This document shows positions 22,120-33,290 of a stretch of DNA of 64,000 nucleotides, one piece after another (within the stretch, counting starts at the first letter, position 1; each line of letters starts with the position of its first letter). The DNA comes from Ostrinia nubilalis (lineage: Eukaryota; Arthropoda; Insecta; Lepidoptera; Crambidae): contig NC_087119.1 of assembly GCF_963855985.1 (NCBI RefSeq), positions 9,898,001-9,962,000 on the forward strand, in the 5' to 3' direction. The notes beneath the pieces were generated by a model, which worked only from the letters and a program-made list of their open reading frames with translations, was not told the origin of the DNA and made no database searches. The position numbers were made by a program, and so were the translations under genes.

Positions 22120-23060
22120 AATACCATTAGTAGGCAGAGATAACTTTGAAATCTATAAATTAATACCAATTCCTATGAAAAGCGAAAATCAAATGCACAA
22201 AGTAATTACTGTGGCAGACCTGTTAGCAATTAATATACAAAAAGATTTACAAATACCATTTTCCGATTTACAATTACAACAATGCAGTAACTATGACTCT
22301 GAAACATTACTGTGTGCCCATCAAATACCAATATCTATGACTAAAACCGATCAAAGTTATTGTGTTAAAGAAAATGAGTCACTAAGCTGTAAAACAGAGA
22401 GCACAAAATGCAAAAACACTTGGATGCAACTACACAAAGTAAACAATTACTTGTACCTACTCATGTTGCATCGAATGCACCATTCAAATCATATGTGACT
22501 ATCAAGTTACCATCGAGCGACTCAGCAAGGTCGGGATACTCGCCTTGGAAAGTGGATGCGTCATCAAGGACGACGGGATCACCTTGCTGTCACATAACAA
22601 ACAATCGACCAATGATATTAAAATGAAACCAGATATTCTTAATATTGAAATTCCATCAATAAATAACATTGTGAACGTTACCATGAATATAACACCGCTA
22701 ACCAGCACAAACCAAGAAACTGATATTGACAAGGAATTAGAGATTATTGGAGAGAAAATAGAACAAATAAAGAATAATACCAAAGAAGACTTAGACGACA
22801 CATCCTTCGACAACCATGATTTGCACCACTACATAGCCATCTACCTCCTGACGGGTGCCGGCCTCGTGTCTGCTGTGGCCTACGGCGTGCGGAGGATCCG
22901 CGCGCGCGCCCGGTGGCCGGCAGCTGAGCAAGCGCCGCCGCAGCCGCAGCCCCGCGCCCGCGCTGCTGCCACAGTAGATAAATCAAACAGTACGGAAGCT
23001 TCATACAAACGCTCGAAATCAGACTCACGCACACAGACGCACGCTTTACACGAGCTCTAA
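22080..23060 (+). pseudogene. Envelope (fusion-type) C-terminal relic of the LTR element, frameshifted
   Basis: Three successive frames together look like the C-terminal half of an insect retroelement envelope: one from about 22080 to 22498 (FEIKIPLVGRDNF, IYKLIPIP, a Cys-bearing segment), one around 22450-22626, and one from 22545 to 23060 (ESGCVIKDDGITLLSH). The last frame ends in a single hydrophobic membrane span (HYIAIYLLTGAGLVSAVAYG) and a basic, Pro/Ala-rich tail. The N-terminal part with the fusion peptide and cleavage site is missing. Breaks between frames and the deletion make it non-functional. Confidence 0.68.
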
Positions 23061-23118
23061 GCGAACCTCGCAGTCCATCCGTCGCGAGTGTCGCGCGCGT
23101 TGTGTTTTTAATAATAAC

Positions 23119-23311
23119 TAGCTGACCCGCCGAACTTTGTTCCGCCTTAATGGCAATAAATAAGCAGACTTTTTTTTTATTTCGAACGGGATAAAAAGTA
23201 TCCTATGTCCTTCTCCTGGCTCTAAACTACCTCCCTGACAATTTTCAGCTAAATCGGTTCAGCCGTTCTTGAGTTATAAGTGGTGTAACTAACACGACTT
23301 TCTTTTATATA
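23119..23311 (+). repeat. Dispersed repeat fragment (CTAGCTGACCCG family)
   Basis: Starts ACTAGCTGACCCGCCGAACT and continues to AAATCGGTTCAGCCGTTCTT and GAGTTATAA, then TTTTATATA. A short related start, ACTAGTTGACTCGGCGAACT, is at 36213. This is a familiar insect interspersed repeat layout, with a 3' tail of TATA. The tail appears split by the foldback and resumes after 25000 as TATATAGATTTTATTG. Confidence 0.5.
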
Positions 23312-25000
23312 CAACGTGTCCCAAAATTCAAGGATAAGCCGGCGCCGCAGGATGGACATAGTCATGACTACTTTAGGAAAAATAAGGAAAAAAATCTATC
23401 TCAATTATTTTTTAAGTTACACAATAAATTACGAAATTCTTCGAAAATTGACACCCCTTATGATATTTTACATTACCACGACCACCATTTTTCAAATATT
23501 TCTGTTTTTTGTATGTATCGGCAACTTAAGTAGTGCTGCTGTCCATCCCAACTCTTAAAACCCCCAGAATCCTTGCAGTTTTTACACAAAAGTTAATCAA
23601 AATATGTTATTTCCTTAAAATTTTGAACGATTTTTACTTGCACGCCACTTTGACTCATCGTTTTGTAAAAAAAAAGTATGAACACTACTGCGGCAAGTTT
23701 TTTATAAAGTTGACGCAACTATCCAAGATTCCAAAATGGTATAATACTCTAAGAAACCTAGTCGCAAAAAAGATATGCGTACCATTTTTACAAGCACTTC
23801 GCTTGTTAGTTAGTATGGGATAAATCTTGCAACTGAATTTAAAACCAGTTCTCCTCAACCGATTGAGCTGAAATTTGGTATACTTATGTAAATACGATGA
23901 AAATGCAATATTATGGTACCATTGAGCTGAATGGAGACTGGAGGTGGCCATAGGAACTTCTAAACGAAACGGCGGAATTGCATCTAGTTTGGGTTCGTTG
24001 GATTCGTCTTTTCGAGCACTTTAGTGCTACATGGTGTCCAGGGTCCTGATGATGAAGTCAATTATAATTTTCAAACAAAGTCAAGCCTGTTTTTAAAAAA
24101 GTTTTTTTTTATTACAACTTTATTTTAAACTTTTTCGTTGTTTCTCAATCTCATGGCCCAAGTACTCGGGAAGACAAATCCAACGAACCCAAACTCGATA
24201 AGCTTCCGCCGTTTCGTTTAGGAGTTCCTATGGCCAGCTCCTGCCACCTCTTGACTTCATCATCAGGACCCTAGACATCATCTAGCACTAAAGTGCTCGA
24301 AAAGACAAGTCCAACGAACCCAAACTAGATGCAATTCCGCCGTTTCGTTAAGAGTTCCTATGGCCACCTCCAGACTCCATCCAGCTCAATGGTACCATAA
24401 TATTGCATTGTCATCGTACTTACACAAGTATACCAAATTTCAGCTCAATTGGTTAAGGAGAACTGGTTTTAAATTCAGTTGCAAGATTTATCCCATACTA
24501 ACTAACAAGCGAAGTGCTTGTAAAAATGGTACGCATATCTTTTTTGCGACTAGGTTTCTTAGAGTATTATACCATTTTGGAATCTTGGATAGTTGCGTCA
24601 ACTTTATAAAAAACTTGCCGCAGTAGTGTTCATACTTTTTTTTTACAAAACTATGAGTCAAATTGGAGTGAAAGTAAAAATCGTTGAAAATTTTAAGGAA
24701 ATAACATATTTTGATTAACTTTTGTGTAAAAATTGCAAGGATTCTGGGGGTTTTAAGAGTTGGGGTGAACAGCAGCACTACTTAAGTTGCCGATATAAAC
24801 AGAAATACAGGAATATTTGAAAAATTGTGGTTGTGGTAATGTAAAATATCATAAGGGGTGTCAATTTTCGTCGAATTTCATAATTTATTGTGTAAGTTAA
24901 AAAATAATTGAGATAGATTTTTTTCCTTATTTTTCCTAAAGTAGTCATGACTATGTCCATCTTGTGGCGTCGGTTTATCCTTGAATTTTGGGACACGTTG
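23312..25000. mobile_element. 1.7-kb foldback element with arms of about 0.75 kb
   Basis: The left arm (23312 to about 24059) and the right arm (about 24250-25000) are inverted copies: both ends read CAACGTGTCCCAAAATTCAA going inward. The pairing continues through the blocks with TCATGACTACTTTAGGAAAA, ACACTACTGCGGCAAG, CCATTTTTACAAGCACTTCG and GTTTGGGTTCGTTGGA. The flanking TATATA on both sides suggests insertion at TA. Mirror-image open frames of 88 and 96 residues in both arms are by-products of the repeat. No transposase is seen. Confidence 0.85.
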
Positions 25001-25047
25001 TATATAGATTTTATTGCATGCACGTTCCGCTGTATTTTTAAAAAAAC

Positions 25048-25146
25048 ATGCCACGAGTGTATTGCGTAGTATACGGCTGCTTGAACTCGGCATCTTCAAA
25101 ACCAGAACTTTCATTTTTTAAACTTCGTAATAATTCTGAATTGTAA
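25048..25146 (+). pseudogene. THAP-type zinc-finger fragment, 32 residues
   Basis: The frame MPRVYCVVYGCLNS..ELSFFKLR begins with ATG and ends at a TAA. Met-Pro, then a Cys pair five apart (C6, C11) and an SFFKL block about ten residues later match the first third of the THAP C2CH DNA-binding domain, found in P-element-type transposases and derived host genes. The later Cys-His pair and AVPTIF-like motif are absent. It directly follows the foldback and is probably a transposase exon remnant. Confidence 0.5.
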
Positions 25147-25654
25147 AAATGATTAAATATTACTTTTTAAATAAAGTGCTTACATCTGATTTTGTAATAG
25201 TTCTTTTTAAATTACGTAATTACGCTTTTTAACAATTTATGTGTTCTATTTGATAAAGTAATTTGCTCCGCGCGCTTTTGTACTAAGTGATGAACTGTAT
25301 TTAAAATGAGGCAATAGCTATGTGAAAGTAAGTATCCGGTATTTTATTTATGAGAATAGAATATCTTCTACCGGCCTCTAATAGTACTTAATCAATTTAT
25401 TCGATTATGTATTCGATCATTATAGAACCTAATTAACGTTTTATTTTTTTATTCCATTAGGTATTTGATAATTAAAAAAACCTAAATAAACGTTTTAATA
25501 AATAAGTAAGTCAGAACCTTATTAATTTTATAAAGATTAAGAGTGCCAACCCTAACACTCAGTTGAAGTGTAGGTATTTAACTCGCCGAAAGGGCTAAGT
25601 TTCCGTAATGCTTTAGCTCATATATCTACTGTGCTGCTGCCCTGCACCGCAATG

Positions 25655-25718
25655 CTAGTGCAAGTGACCAGTGTGATAGTGCGAATGTCCAGTGTACTAG
25701 TGCAAGTGACCATGTGTA
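25655..25718. repeat. Short tandem repeat, three units of about 21 bp
   Basis: TAGTGCAAGTGACCAGTGTG, TAGTGCGAATGTCCAGTGTA and TAGTGCAAGTGACCATGTG follow one another. It lies between the THAP fragment and the 3' LTR. Confidence 0.7.
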
Positions 25719-25906
25719 TGCTAAAGTGAAAAAAGTGAAATTACCAAATTCTTTCAATTTTAGTGTTGTTGAATAGAGACTATAAGAATTGAATTTTTAA
25801 GTTTACCATGTTATTATTATCACCTTGTAAATTGCACCAATTTATTGTTTTATCATCTTGTATCACCTTGCACCCTCATTTGCTTATTCTTTCTCCCTCG
25901 GGAATA

Positions 25907-26150
25907 TGTACGAAGTACAGTGCATTCAACTCGCCCGTAAGCGCGCGGTCAGCATTTACCAATCTGACCCAATTTTAACCTTTTCATTATTTTAATATCT
26001 TTAAGTTAGTTCGCGTTCGGTTACCATCGCCGCGTGTACTCAGCATACCATTTAACCATTTTTAACCATTTTACGAATATACCAAGTTTAACCAATTTTG
26101 ACGTTTTATATTATTTCATACTTATTAATTTGTTGGACTTACATCCGACA
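25907..26150 (+). repeat. 3' LTR of the Env-bearing element
   Basis: 244 bp, same ends as the 5' LTR, with one extra TTAACCATTT unit. GCCCC target duplication follows at 26151-26155. Confidence 0.85.
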
Positions 26151-26155
26151 GCCCC

Positions 26156-26798
26156 AAAACGCACCAATAACTAACGAAGATTACTCTTAACAGAATAATA
26201 ACAGAATAATACTCTTAACTCTACGTGACTCTGGTCAACAAAATGAACGTCTTTTATTCCAGAGGAGCTTTCATAAAGCTATTAGCTACTAACACAACTC
26301 CATTTAAACTCCGTTCCCACAATTATTCACAAAGACAATGTATTATTAAATTGAAAAGTTAATTGTAACTAGAAAAAGCAAGTACGCATTCATTAAAAAT
26401 ATTTTCCCTCGACGGAAATCGTACTGAAGAAAAAAGTTATCCAGTGTTAGTCGGTTACAACCACTTCAAACTGGTTCAACAAAGAGCTGAAATTAAATTT
26501 ACGTGGCGCAAAGAAAAAACTAGTTACAAGAGGAAATTGGCGGAGACAGTGACAAATTGTTCCCGCAAGAGGTGGGTCTCCATCCCGCTCTAACACGTCT
26601 ACAAATGTATTTTCTATCCCTTTCATTCGGCGCGGGCACGCGACCATAACATTGAATGTGCTCAAATATAATTGTAACTGAAAGTGTTTGATAACTTCTC
26701 CTAAATAAAAATGCATAAGTTAGGTATAGTTAATGAAAACCTAGAACTATGCCGTAGGTAGGTACTTATGATTTTTTTAAATACAGTGTAAGTCTCAC
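26156..26798. other. First Ddr intron, no feature seen
   Basis: AT-rich sequence between the LTR element and the first 0.52-kb inverted repeat copy. The minus-strand frame at 26447-26716 has no recognisable domain. Confidence 0.5.
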
Positions 26799-27321
26799 CA
26801 GGCCTGTTCATCTCCGCGAGTTTACATCGAAAACAAAACACGCACGATGGCCCACCTACAGGATACTATTCGACAAGGCCTCACATACCTACGAGCGAAC
26901 ATTGACTCACGCACGCGTATTCTTGTGTATGATGGAAGAAAATAAAGAAAATGGTGTACTAAATACTGTGCAGTATTTAAATGCCTAAATAATAATAAAA
27001 ACACAGAATTTACTTTTTTAAGTTGCCTCAAGACACTGAGAGGTAAATAAGTAGTTAATATTATTCATGATAATTCATGCTAAATTATGTATTTCCTCCG
27101 CCATTTTCCGCAGTTTGGCACCTCACGTCACATCATTTTACCGAAGTCAGCCCTATAGCTTCGGCGCAGTGCCGATCACTGACGTTTGTCAACAAAATGG
27201 TGCTTGACTCTTGAGACAGGCTAAATTACACCATATTGTTAATGACATTGAGCATACATTTTTTTTAAATACCTTCGCGAAGTAAAACTTCTGTACGTAG
27301 TACTTATTATTATTCTGTGGT
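26799..27321 (+). repeat. 0.52-kb repeat, copy A (inverted partner at 31863-32382)
   Basis: From AGGCCTGTTCATCTCCGCGA to TATTATTATTCTGTGGT, this stretch matches 31863-32382 in reverse complement along its whole length with few differences. It contains GGCGCAGTGCCGATCACTGA and ACTTCGGTAAAATGATGTGA-like blocks, with no coding frame. Both copies end at the same bases, consistent with two insertions of one element or the arms of a 5.6-kb foldback. Confidence 0.8.
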
Positions 27322-27783
27322 CTCACGCTGTATAATATACGTACATTCATATTATGAGTAATAAGTGTTAAAAAATATTTCAAAGAAAAACATAAAACTA
27401 ATTATAAAAAGCACGTAGGCATGTCTGTTTGAACATAGGTACCTATCCTAGTTCTGAACTCAGACAAAACTTCAATTAAAACAATGCCAGATGTTGACTT
27501 ACTTTGATATTTTCTTCGACAAACTAATAATTATATTTTGAGGTCGGATTACCCATATCTTTCATAAATTAATTTGTGGAATCTTATCTATTATTTTCTA
27601 ACAAAACTTTAAAATAATAGGTTGGGTTATTTACTTTTAAATTACTTAAACAAAAATTGTTAGTAAAATCTGATTCAAAAGCAAATGACGAGTACAGTTG
27701 CTTACACATTTTAATTTTAAGGGTTGATAAAAATATCTGCATATATTTGACATTTGATTTGTAAATTTAACATAGATAACGAC

Positions 27784-27852
27784 AATAACCCAGCGGTTTC
27801 AGCATCGGTCTGTCGATTAGGAGAGTCACTAGTTCGATCCTCTTCGACCACA
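27784..27852 (+). repeat. tRNA-like pol III unit (SINE head or tRNA pseudogene)
   Basis: ACCCAGCGGTTTCAGC resembles an internal A box and CTAGTTCGATCC, about 40 bp later, a B box. The flanks do not fold into a clear tRNA acceptor stem, so a SINE-derived head is more likely than a working tRNA gene. Confidence 0.4.
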
Positions 27853-29249
27853 TTAGTTTTAATCTAAGAATATTCAGCTTAACTAAAAGGGTTTTAACTG
27901 TAGGATATTTTATAATTAGATTTATTTTAGATAAATATCATTTAACCTGAGTAAGTCAGGCTAACGATAAAATGGGTATTATACCAAATAAATTTATTAG
28001 TGCGCGGTATTTAACAATCTCATACTCTTTTTATCATCCTTTGCCCAACGGATTTTGTATCATCAAAGGGAATATATTGCGATTGTGGGTATTCTTGAAA
28101 ATAGAAACCTATGACACTGCTTTCTATTGTACTTTTATCCCTAGTTCCACAGATTACTGTCCACAAACGAATTCACAAATATATTCATACTAAGCGAAAA
28201 TTTTGTATGAACATTCCTTTCCTTTGCCTAGCAACTAAATGGTGATATTTGACATTATTACAAAGGGAAAAAGGAAAAGTGAGCGCTACTTTTACGTGTT
28301 CATAAAAGTAAAATTAGATTCGTAGGTATTGAACTTTGACCTTTGAATATAACCATGATGGTCAAAGCTGCGAAGCTCCTTGTTTTTGTGTCCCTGTCAC
28401 TCAAAGCGAGATTCCTGCGTATATGACAGCGACAGATAGAGCCAAAAATAATATTATAAAAGAGCCAAGAAGTAGCCCCGTAAGTTGAGTGTAAGTTACA
28501 GCTCGCAAAGCATTCGCTAATTCTTTTACAATTAACGCATAGGAACTGGAATGCGTGCTGACATACTCGTATTTCCCGAACACTATAAATCCGAGCCTCT
28601 TCAAGGCGTGAAAGAATAGGCATCTCTTCTCAGATAACACTAGCTGTGATTGCGATTAAATATGTATATTATCTGCCATTTGCTGCAAAAAAAATCACCT
28701 ACAGAATATAAGGTTAATATTTTAATATCAGCATAATTATGATCCTTATTGCGTGCACCATTGCCATAATTAAGTTTTACTCAACGCATTTAACTCTAAC
28801 GACGAGGGCGGGCAACCGTAAACAGAACAATTACAATCCTAGAATGGTAGTTACTTTACTATTCCCCTTCAAAAGTTCCTTCCTTCTGTCCTTAAGTAAT
28901 GTGACTCTTTAACAATAAATTACTGAGAAGTTTGCACAAGTCGGGGCAGGTCTAAGTAACGCGCTTATAGAGATAATTCTGGCCTAATAAACTAATTGAA
29001 AACGACACGAATTGTAAGGGAATGTAAATGATAGACAGATATATAGGGAAATGTAAGGGATAGACGTTGAAATAATAAATTATAAGTGTCGCATCAATTT
29101 ATCTATACCCTCAAACTATGCAAAACGTATGATTATAGCGACCATAATCAATAAGATACATAATTATTAATCTTATGTTTATTATTTTATGTACTAGGCG
29201 TCTACTATAGCTGCAGGTAAAATTCTCGTAATCACCACACCAAGATTTG

Positions 29250-29312
29250 CCCCCACGGGGAATCAACCCCGAAACCGGCGTTAAATTCTGGCACACAAAC
29301 AACTAAGCCATA
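29250..29312 (-). repeat. tRNA-like pol III unit on the minus strand
   Basis: On the minus strand TGGCTTAGTTGTTTG (29310-29296) fits an A box and GGTTGATTCCCC (29269-29258) a B box, about 30 bp apart in the right order. Probably a SINE fragment. Confidence 0.45.
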
Positions 29313-31862
29313 ATTCAGTCGTTGATTTACTTTTGTGACTTCATGAAAGCGAACCTAAAATAATTTGTACCCGTCACGCTATGTTATTTACTGCTCTACT
29401 ATCAGATTGGGCCACTCCAAAACAGTTAAAAAGCAAAAACACTTATCATTGTCTACTTTAGGCGATTACCTGTTTTTAAAACATACACAAATAATAAAGA
29501 CGTGATATACTATCAACGAGCCGAGCCAAATAACTTTCATGCGAAGATAATATCAATACATTAACATTTTTCACATCATAAAACATTTTCCGTTTTTACA
29601 AACTCCACAGTGAAGTTACGACCGCACTGGCGTATAAATTTACATTGCACTGGTCATTCGATCGCTGACATGACGTATGTTACCTACGCTTTTATGCTTT
29701 TATGATAGTGGCAATTTCGAGGCCAGATTGGTAGCCTCTCGAAAATAGCACTCCGGAGTGGAAGTATTGATTGTAATTGCCAAAATTGTTATGGGATGGC
29801 AAAAGAACTTTTGGGACATATACTGTGTAGATTTCGTTCATTTCAATAGCGTGATTCAGGACCAGTCGAAATTGAGCCATATCAGAATCAGATAAATACG
29901 TTAAATTGTGCAAATAGAAATCTAGGTGAAAATTAAACAAATTCTTACATTTTAAAGTAACCAAAACATTTTAGCAATTAAGTACTTAAATATTTTGATT
30001 TCATAAGATCAAGATGATTAGTTTAAAAAGATAAGCTTTTGCAGATAAAAAGAGTGTAATTATAATAACTTTGCCTTTGTAAATACATTTTAAAACTTAA
30101 ATAGCAAATTCACGTTTTATGATTTTATGCATTTTAATACCTACCTTTTTCCAAATTGTTTGTGTTTGTACGAGTATCTAATAGAAGAAAATTTATTTTC
30201 TTTGATAAAAATAGAGTCAAGTTGTTATTGTTGTTATTATCAGACTCAGATAAGTTCATCGAAAAACACTTTAGAGAAAGATATTTTTTCTAATTTAACA
30301 GCAAAACGTGTGGAAAACTTTTTAAGTTAGGTTGTTATGATAAGAAGAAGAATTGAACGATGTTTTCTGAAAGATAAAAATAAAATAGAATATTGCAATT
30401 TATAAGCCCCCAAATATATAATTGCTTGTTTTTGCCTCGAAAAAATAAAAAATAAAAATGTTTAAGGAATATTTTCCACATGTGTAGTGTTGCCGCTCAC
30501 CGCTTCGTCTCCCGCTAAGTCCTTACATGGGGTCGTCGCCTTGCCCTCTATTTGGCAAGCGGGTAATGAACCTAGCTAGAGGTCTGTCAGACTCGCAACG
30601 CTCTGTGCCACATCATTAATTTCTACCTAATGTCTGAAACGGGCGGCGCGACGGTACCAACCTCACTTTGTGTTCTCACACACGGCGATATAACTCCTGG
30701 ATGTATCATATTCCGTATTCGGTTCTTACAATCATTATAAATTCTAATGAACGTTACAAGAACTGTAGATGTTGCGGAGTTATGGCTTCGCTTTTCATGA
30801 TTTATGGGCTGAACTTTTTGTGATGAAACAATGGACTACCGATTGGAATCTGGTATATTAACTGAAATTACTAACTCGCCAAATTCTGCGCATTAACTTA
30901 CCTTATATTAAGCTCTAAATTCACCGAAAGTCGGACGTCCTGTCGACGAACATACGGCCCATTTATAAAACGATGAATAACTATAGGCTGTTTTGCTCCA
31001 AACTAATATAAATTAACTCGGACTTGCTAGTTCCAAACCAAGCATTGAATTTGAATTTGCCAAGCTGAGCTTGTACTATAGCGGTAACGGTATGGAATTC
31101 AATACTTCATTCCTTACAGAAGATTAAAACACATAGGTACGTATGTATGATCCACGTACAAATAAATAATCAAGCTAATCACATCAATATCCCAGGGATC
31201 CAAACCTAAATTCAGTAATGAAGGTATATTACTTAGTCCAAACCTAAGGGTTCAACAATCGTGGCAGATGAACAGTCCCGATTCTATATTCTATACATCC
31301 CAGATGCCAAAGCAAGCATATCCTTGTTGTTTCACACGTTGAACATCCAACCACATCCAAGTGTGTTGCGGACTTACTCTGTCCGTAAGTCCCGTAGCTC
31401 TCATTCTGCTTGTTAGTTACATATTTACCAATTTACACAAAACCAGAATGAATTATGCATGTAACTAAACCTTCATCAAATAATTTTATTTCCTCTACTT
31501 ATTTTAATGAAGTAAATCCGCTGGGTAGCTTTAATTAACTAAAGCGAACAGATAGGGGGTCGTGAAGAATTTTGTACCTACTGTGTTAAGAAATATGATT
31601 CGCCTACTGAAAACGTGTTTCCATTTCATTATTATATTTTTTTTCATATCGCCTGAGGAGAGATCATCCAAATTTTCATTAAATAGCTCGTAAAGACAAA
31701 CACTGCCTTGCTTGCTCTAGAGTTTGGTTCCTATCATACATCATTGCAGATCATCAATCAGATCATAGTTTGATCAAATAACTATATTCTTCAGGATGGT
31801 ATATTTTTTCAACAAATAAGTACGAGTACCTAGGTACATTGCCAAAATATTGTAATACTCGT

Positions 31863-32382
31863 ACCACAGAATAATAATAAGTACTACACGTACAGAAGTT
31901 TTACTTCGCGAAGGTATTTAAAAAAATGTACGCTCAATGTCATTAACAATATGGTATAATTTAGCCTGTCTCAAAAGTCAAGCACCATTTTGTTGACAAA
32001 CGTCAGTGATCGGCACTGCGCCGAAGCTATAGGGCTGACTTCGGTAAAAATGATGTGACGTGAGGTGCCAAACTGCGGAAAATGGCGGAGGAAATACATG
32101 ATTTAGCATGAATTATCATGAATAATATTAACTACTTATTTACCTCTCAGTGTCTTGAGGCAACTTAAAAAAGTACATTCTGTGTTTTTATTATTATTTA
32201 GGCAGTTAAATACTGCACAGTATTTAGTACACCATTTTCTTTATTTTCTTCCATCATACACAAGAATACGCGTGCGTGAGTCAATGTTCGCTCGTATGTG
32301 AGGCCTTGTCGAATACTATCCTATAGGGGGCCATCGTGCGTGTTTTGTTTTCGATGTAAACTCGCGGAGATGAACAGGCCTG
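31863..32382 (-). repeat. 0.52-kb repeat, copy B
   Basis: Reverse complement of 26799-27321, ending in ATGAACAGGCCTG. The bases just outside both copies differ, so the copy limits are sharp. No clear target duplication was found because the end itself (CAGGCCTG) is palindromic. Confidence 0.8.
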
Positions 32383-32582
32383 CTCGTACTTCTGAGAATT
32401 TATCAAACATTGCTCCAGCAATACTTACGCGTTGTGTTCAACTTCGAACAGCCTTTAATGCAAATACCGTCTGCTTTTATTGAGTCTTTCTTGTAACTAC
32501 GCGTTATTGCTTTTCTTACTTAAGCATACATTGTATCAAGAAAATGAATTTCATTTAGTCTTATAAACCTTCTTTCTCTTAT

Positions 32583-32813
32583 CTATACTAATACTAGTAT
32601 TACAAATGCGAAAGTAACTCTGTCTGTGTCCCTTTCACGCCTAAACCACTGAACTGATTTTGAAATTTGGTATAGAGATAGTTTGAGTCCCCAGAAAGGA
32701 CATATAGGATAGCTTTTATCCCGGTTTTTGAAACAGGGACGCGCGCGATGAAGTTTTTATTGTCACAGACAAAATTCAACACGGGCGAAGCCGCGGGTGG
32801 AAAGTTAGTATCT
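32583..32813 (+). repeat. Dispersed repeat Y (ends GGGCGAAGCCGCGGG)
   Basis: Begins near CTATACTAATACTAGTATTA, then GCGAAAGTAACTCTGTCTGT, CACGCCTAAACCACTGAACT, TTGGTATAGAGATAGTTTGA, and ends GGGCGAAGCCGCGGG followed by AAAGTTAGTA. Diverged copies or ends are at 34905-35075, 48764-48782 and (minus strand) 52655-52678. A widespread lepidopteran non-autonomous repeat; class not resolved. Confidence 0.6.
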
Positions 32814-32999
32814 TATAAATGTTCAAATTCTATGGTTACAATAAAATTGATTGTTTGAACTGGGACTTGGATGTTTCAAATTGCGCCTCCATTGGCTATA
32901 AATCAAGATGGTGCATTTCCCTGTTCGTGTTCCTACATGAGTGTCTTCGTTTGCATTAGCTTGCTACACAACCAGATTCGGGAGTACTCGTAAGTAGAC

Positions 33000-33290
33000 G
33001 GAGCGTGTTGTTGCATCTTGCACTTACAAACGGCCCGATTATCCCCGACACGCGTGCGGCGAGGTGTTTGCTGTCCATCGAGAGTTCAGAGGCGAGTGTC
33101 AACTGCACACCAGGTGAGGGGTCATCAAGGGACAGACGGCAACGGAAAGCTCCAGGCGATCGGTGACGCGATACGGGCGTGCCGCGGCACAGTGCAAAAA
33201 ATGATGGTAACTCAACTGCACTTCACAAACGACGACTACGAGCGCTGGTAGGGTAAAAAGTTTATGAGACATGTAGAGGCTTCTTAAGAG
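33000..33290 (+). repeat. GC-rich repeat 3' region with 77-codon frame
   Basis: This GC-rich block includes an open frame (33018-33251) ending CTACGAGCGCTGGTAGGG. The stretch GAGCGCTGGTAGGG, then ATGAGACATG, AGGCTTCTTAAGAG and TTTGATGATTTG recurs in reverse complement at about 61695-61772. A repeated 3' end next to a GC-rich frame suggests a fragment of a transposable or retroposed sequence rather than a local gene. The encoded protein was not recognised. Confidence 0.4.

Larger units (their letters stand above)
20964..26150 (+). mobile_element. Env-bearing LTR retroelement (errantivirus-like), gag-env deletion derivative with nested insertions
   Basis: LTRs at 20964-21197 and 25907-26150 share TGTACGAAG starts and CGACA ends and are flanked by GCCCC duplications. 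The interior keeps an N-terminal gag frame (21496-22119) and a frame-broken 3' part of an envelope gene (about 22080-23060). Protease, RT, RNase H and integrase are missing. Between env and the 3' LTR lie a dispersed-repeat fragment, a 1.7-kb foldback and a THAP-like fragment. This is an old, non-functional endogenous copy of an insect retroelement. Env resembles the fusion-type envelope of insect errantiviruses, but Ty3/Gypsy versus Env-bearing BEL cannot be settled without pol. Confidence 0.8.
27322..31862. other. First Ddr intron between the two 0.52-kb inverted copies
   Basis: 4.5 kb without a supportable gene. It holds two tRNA-like pol III units (27784-27852 and 29250-29312). The minus-strand frames at 28300-28640 overlap in different frames and show no domain. 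If the flanking repeats are arms of one element, this would be its interior, but nothing here looks like a transposase. Confidence 0.5.

Noticed and set aside
22744..23034. Ala-rich antisense frame over the env tail
   Set aside because: By-product of the GC-rich sense sequence encoding the env relic tail.
23533..24778. Pairs of 88-96 residue open frames on both strands
   Set aside because: They are mirror copies in the two foldback arms, have no domain, and do not form one protein.
28300..28640. Overlapping minus-strand open frames of 79 and 107 residues
   Set aside because: No domain, no splice logic, and two frames open at once in the same stretch; taken as chance.
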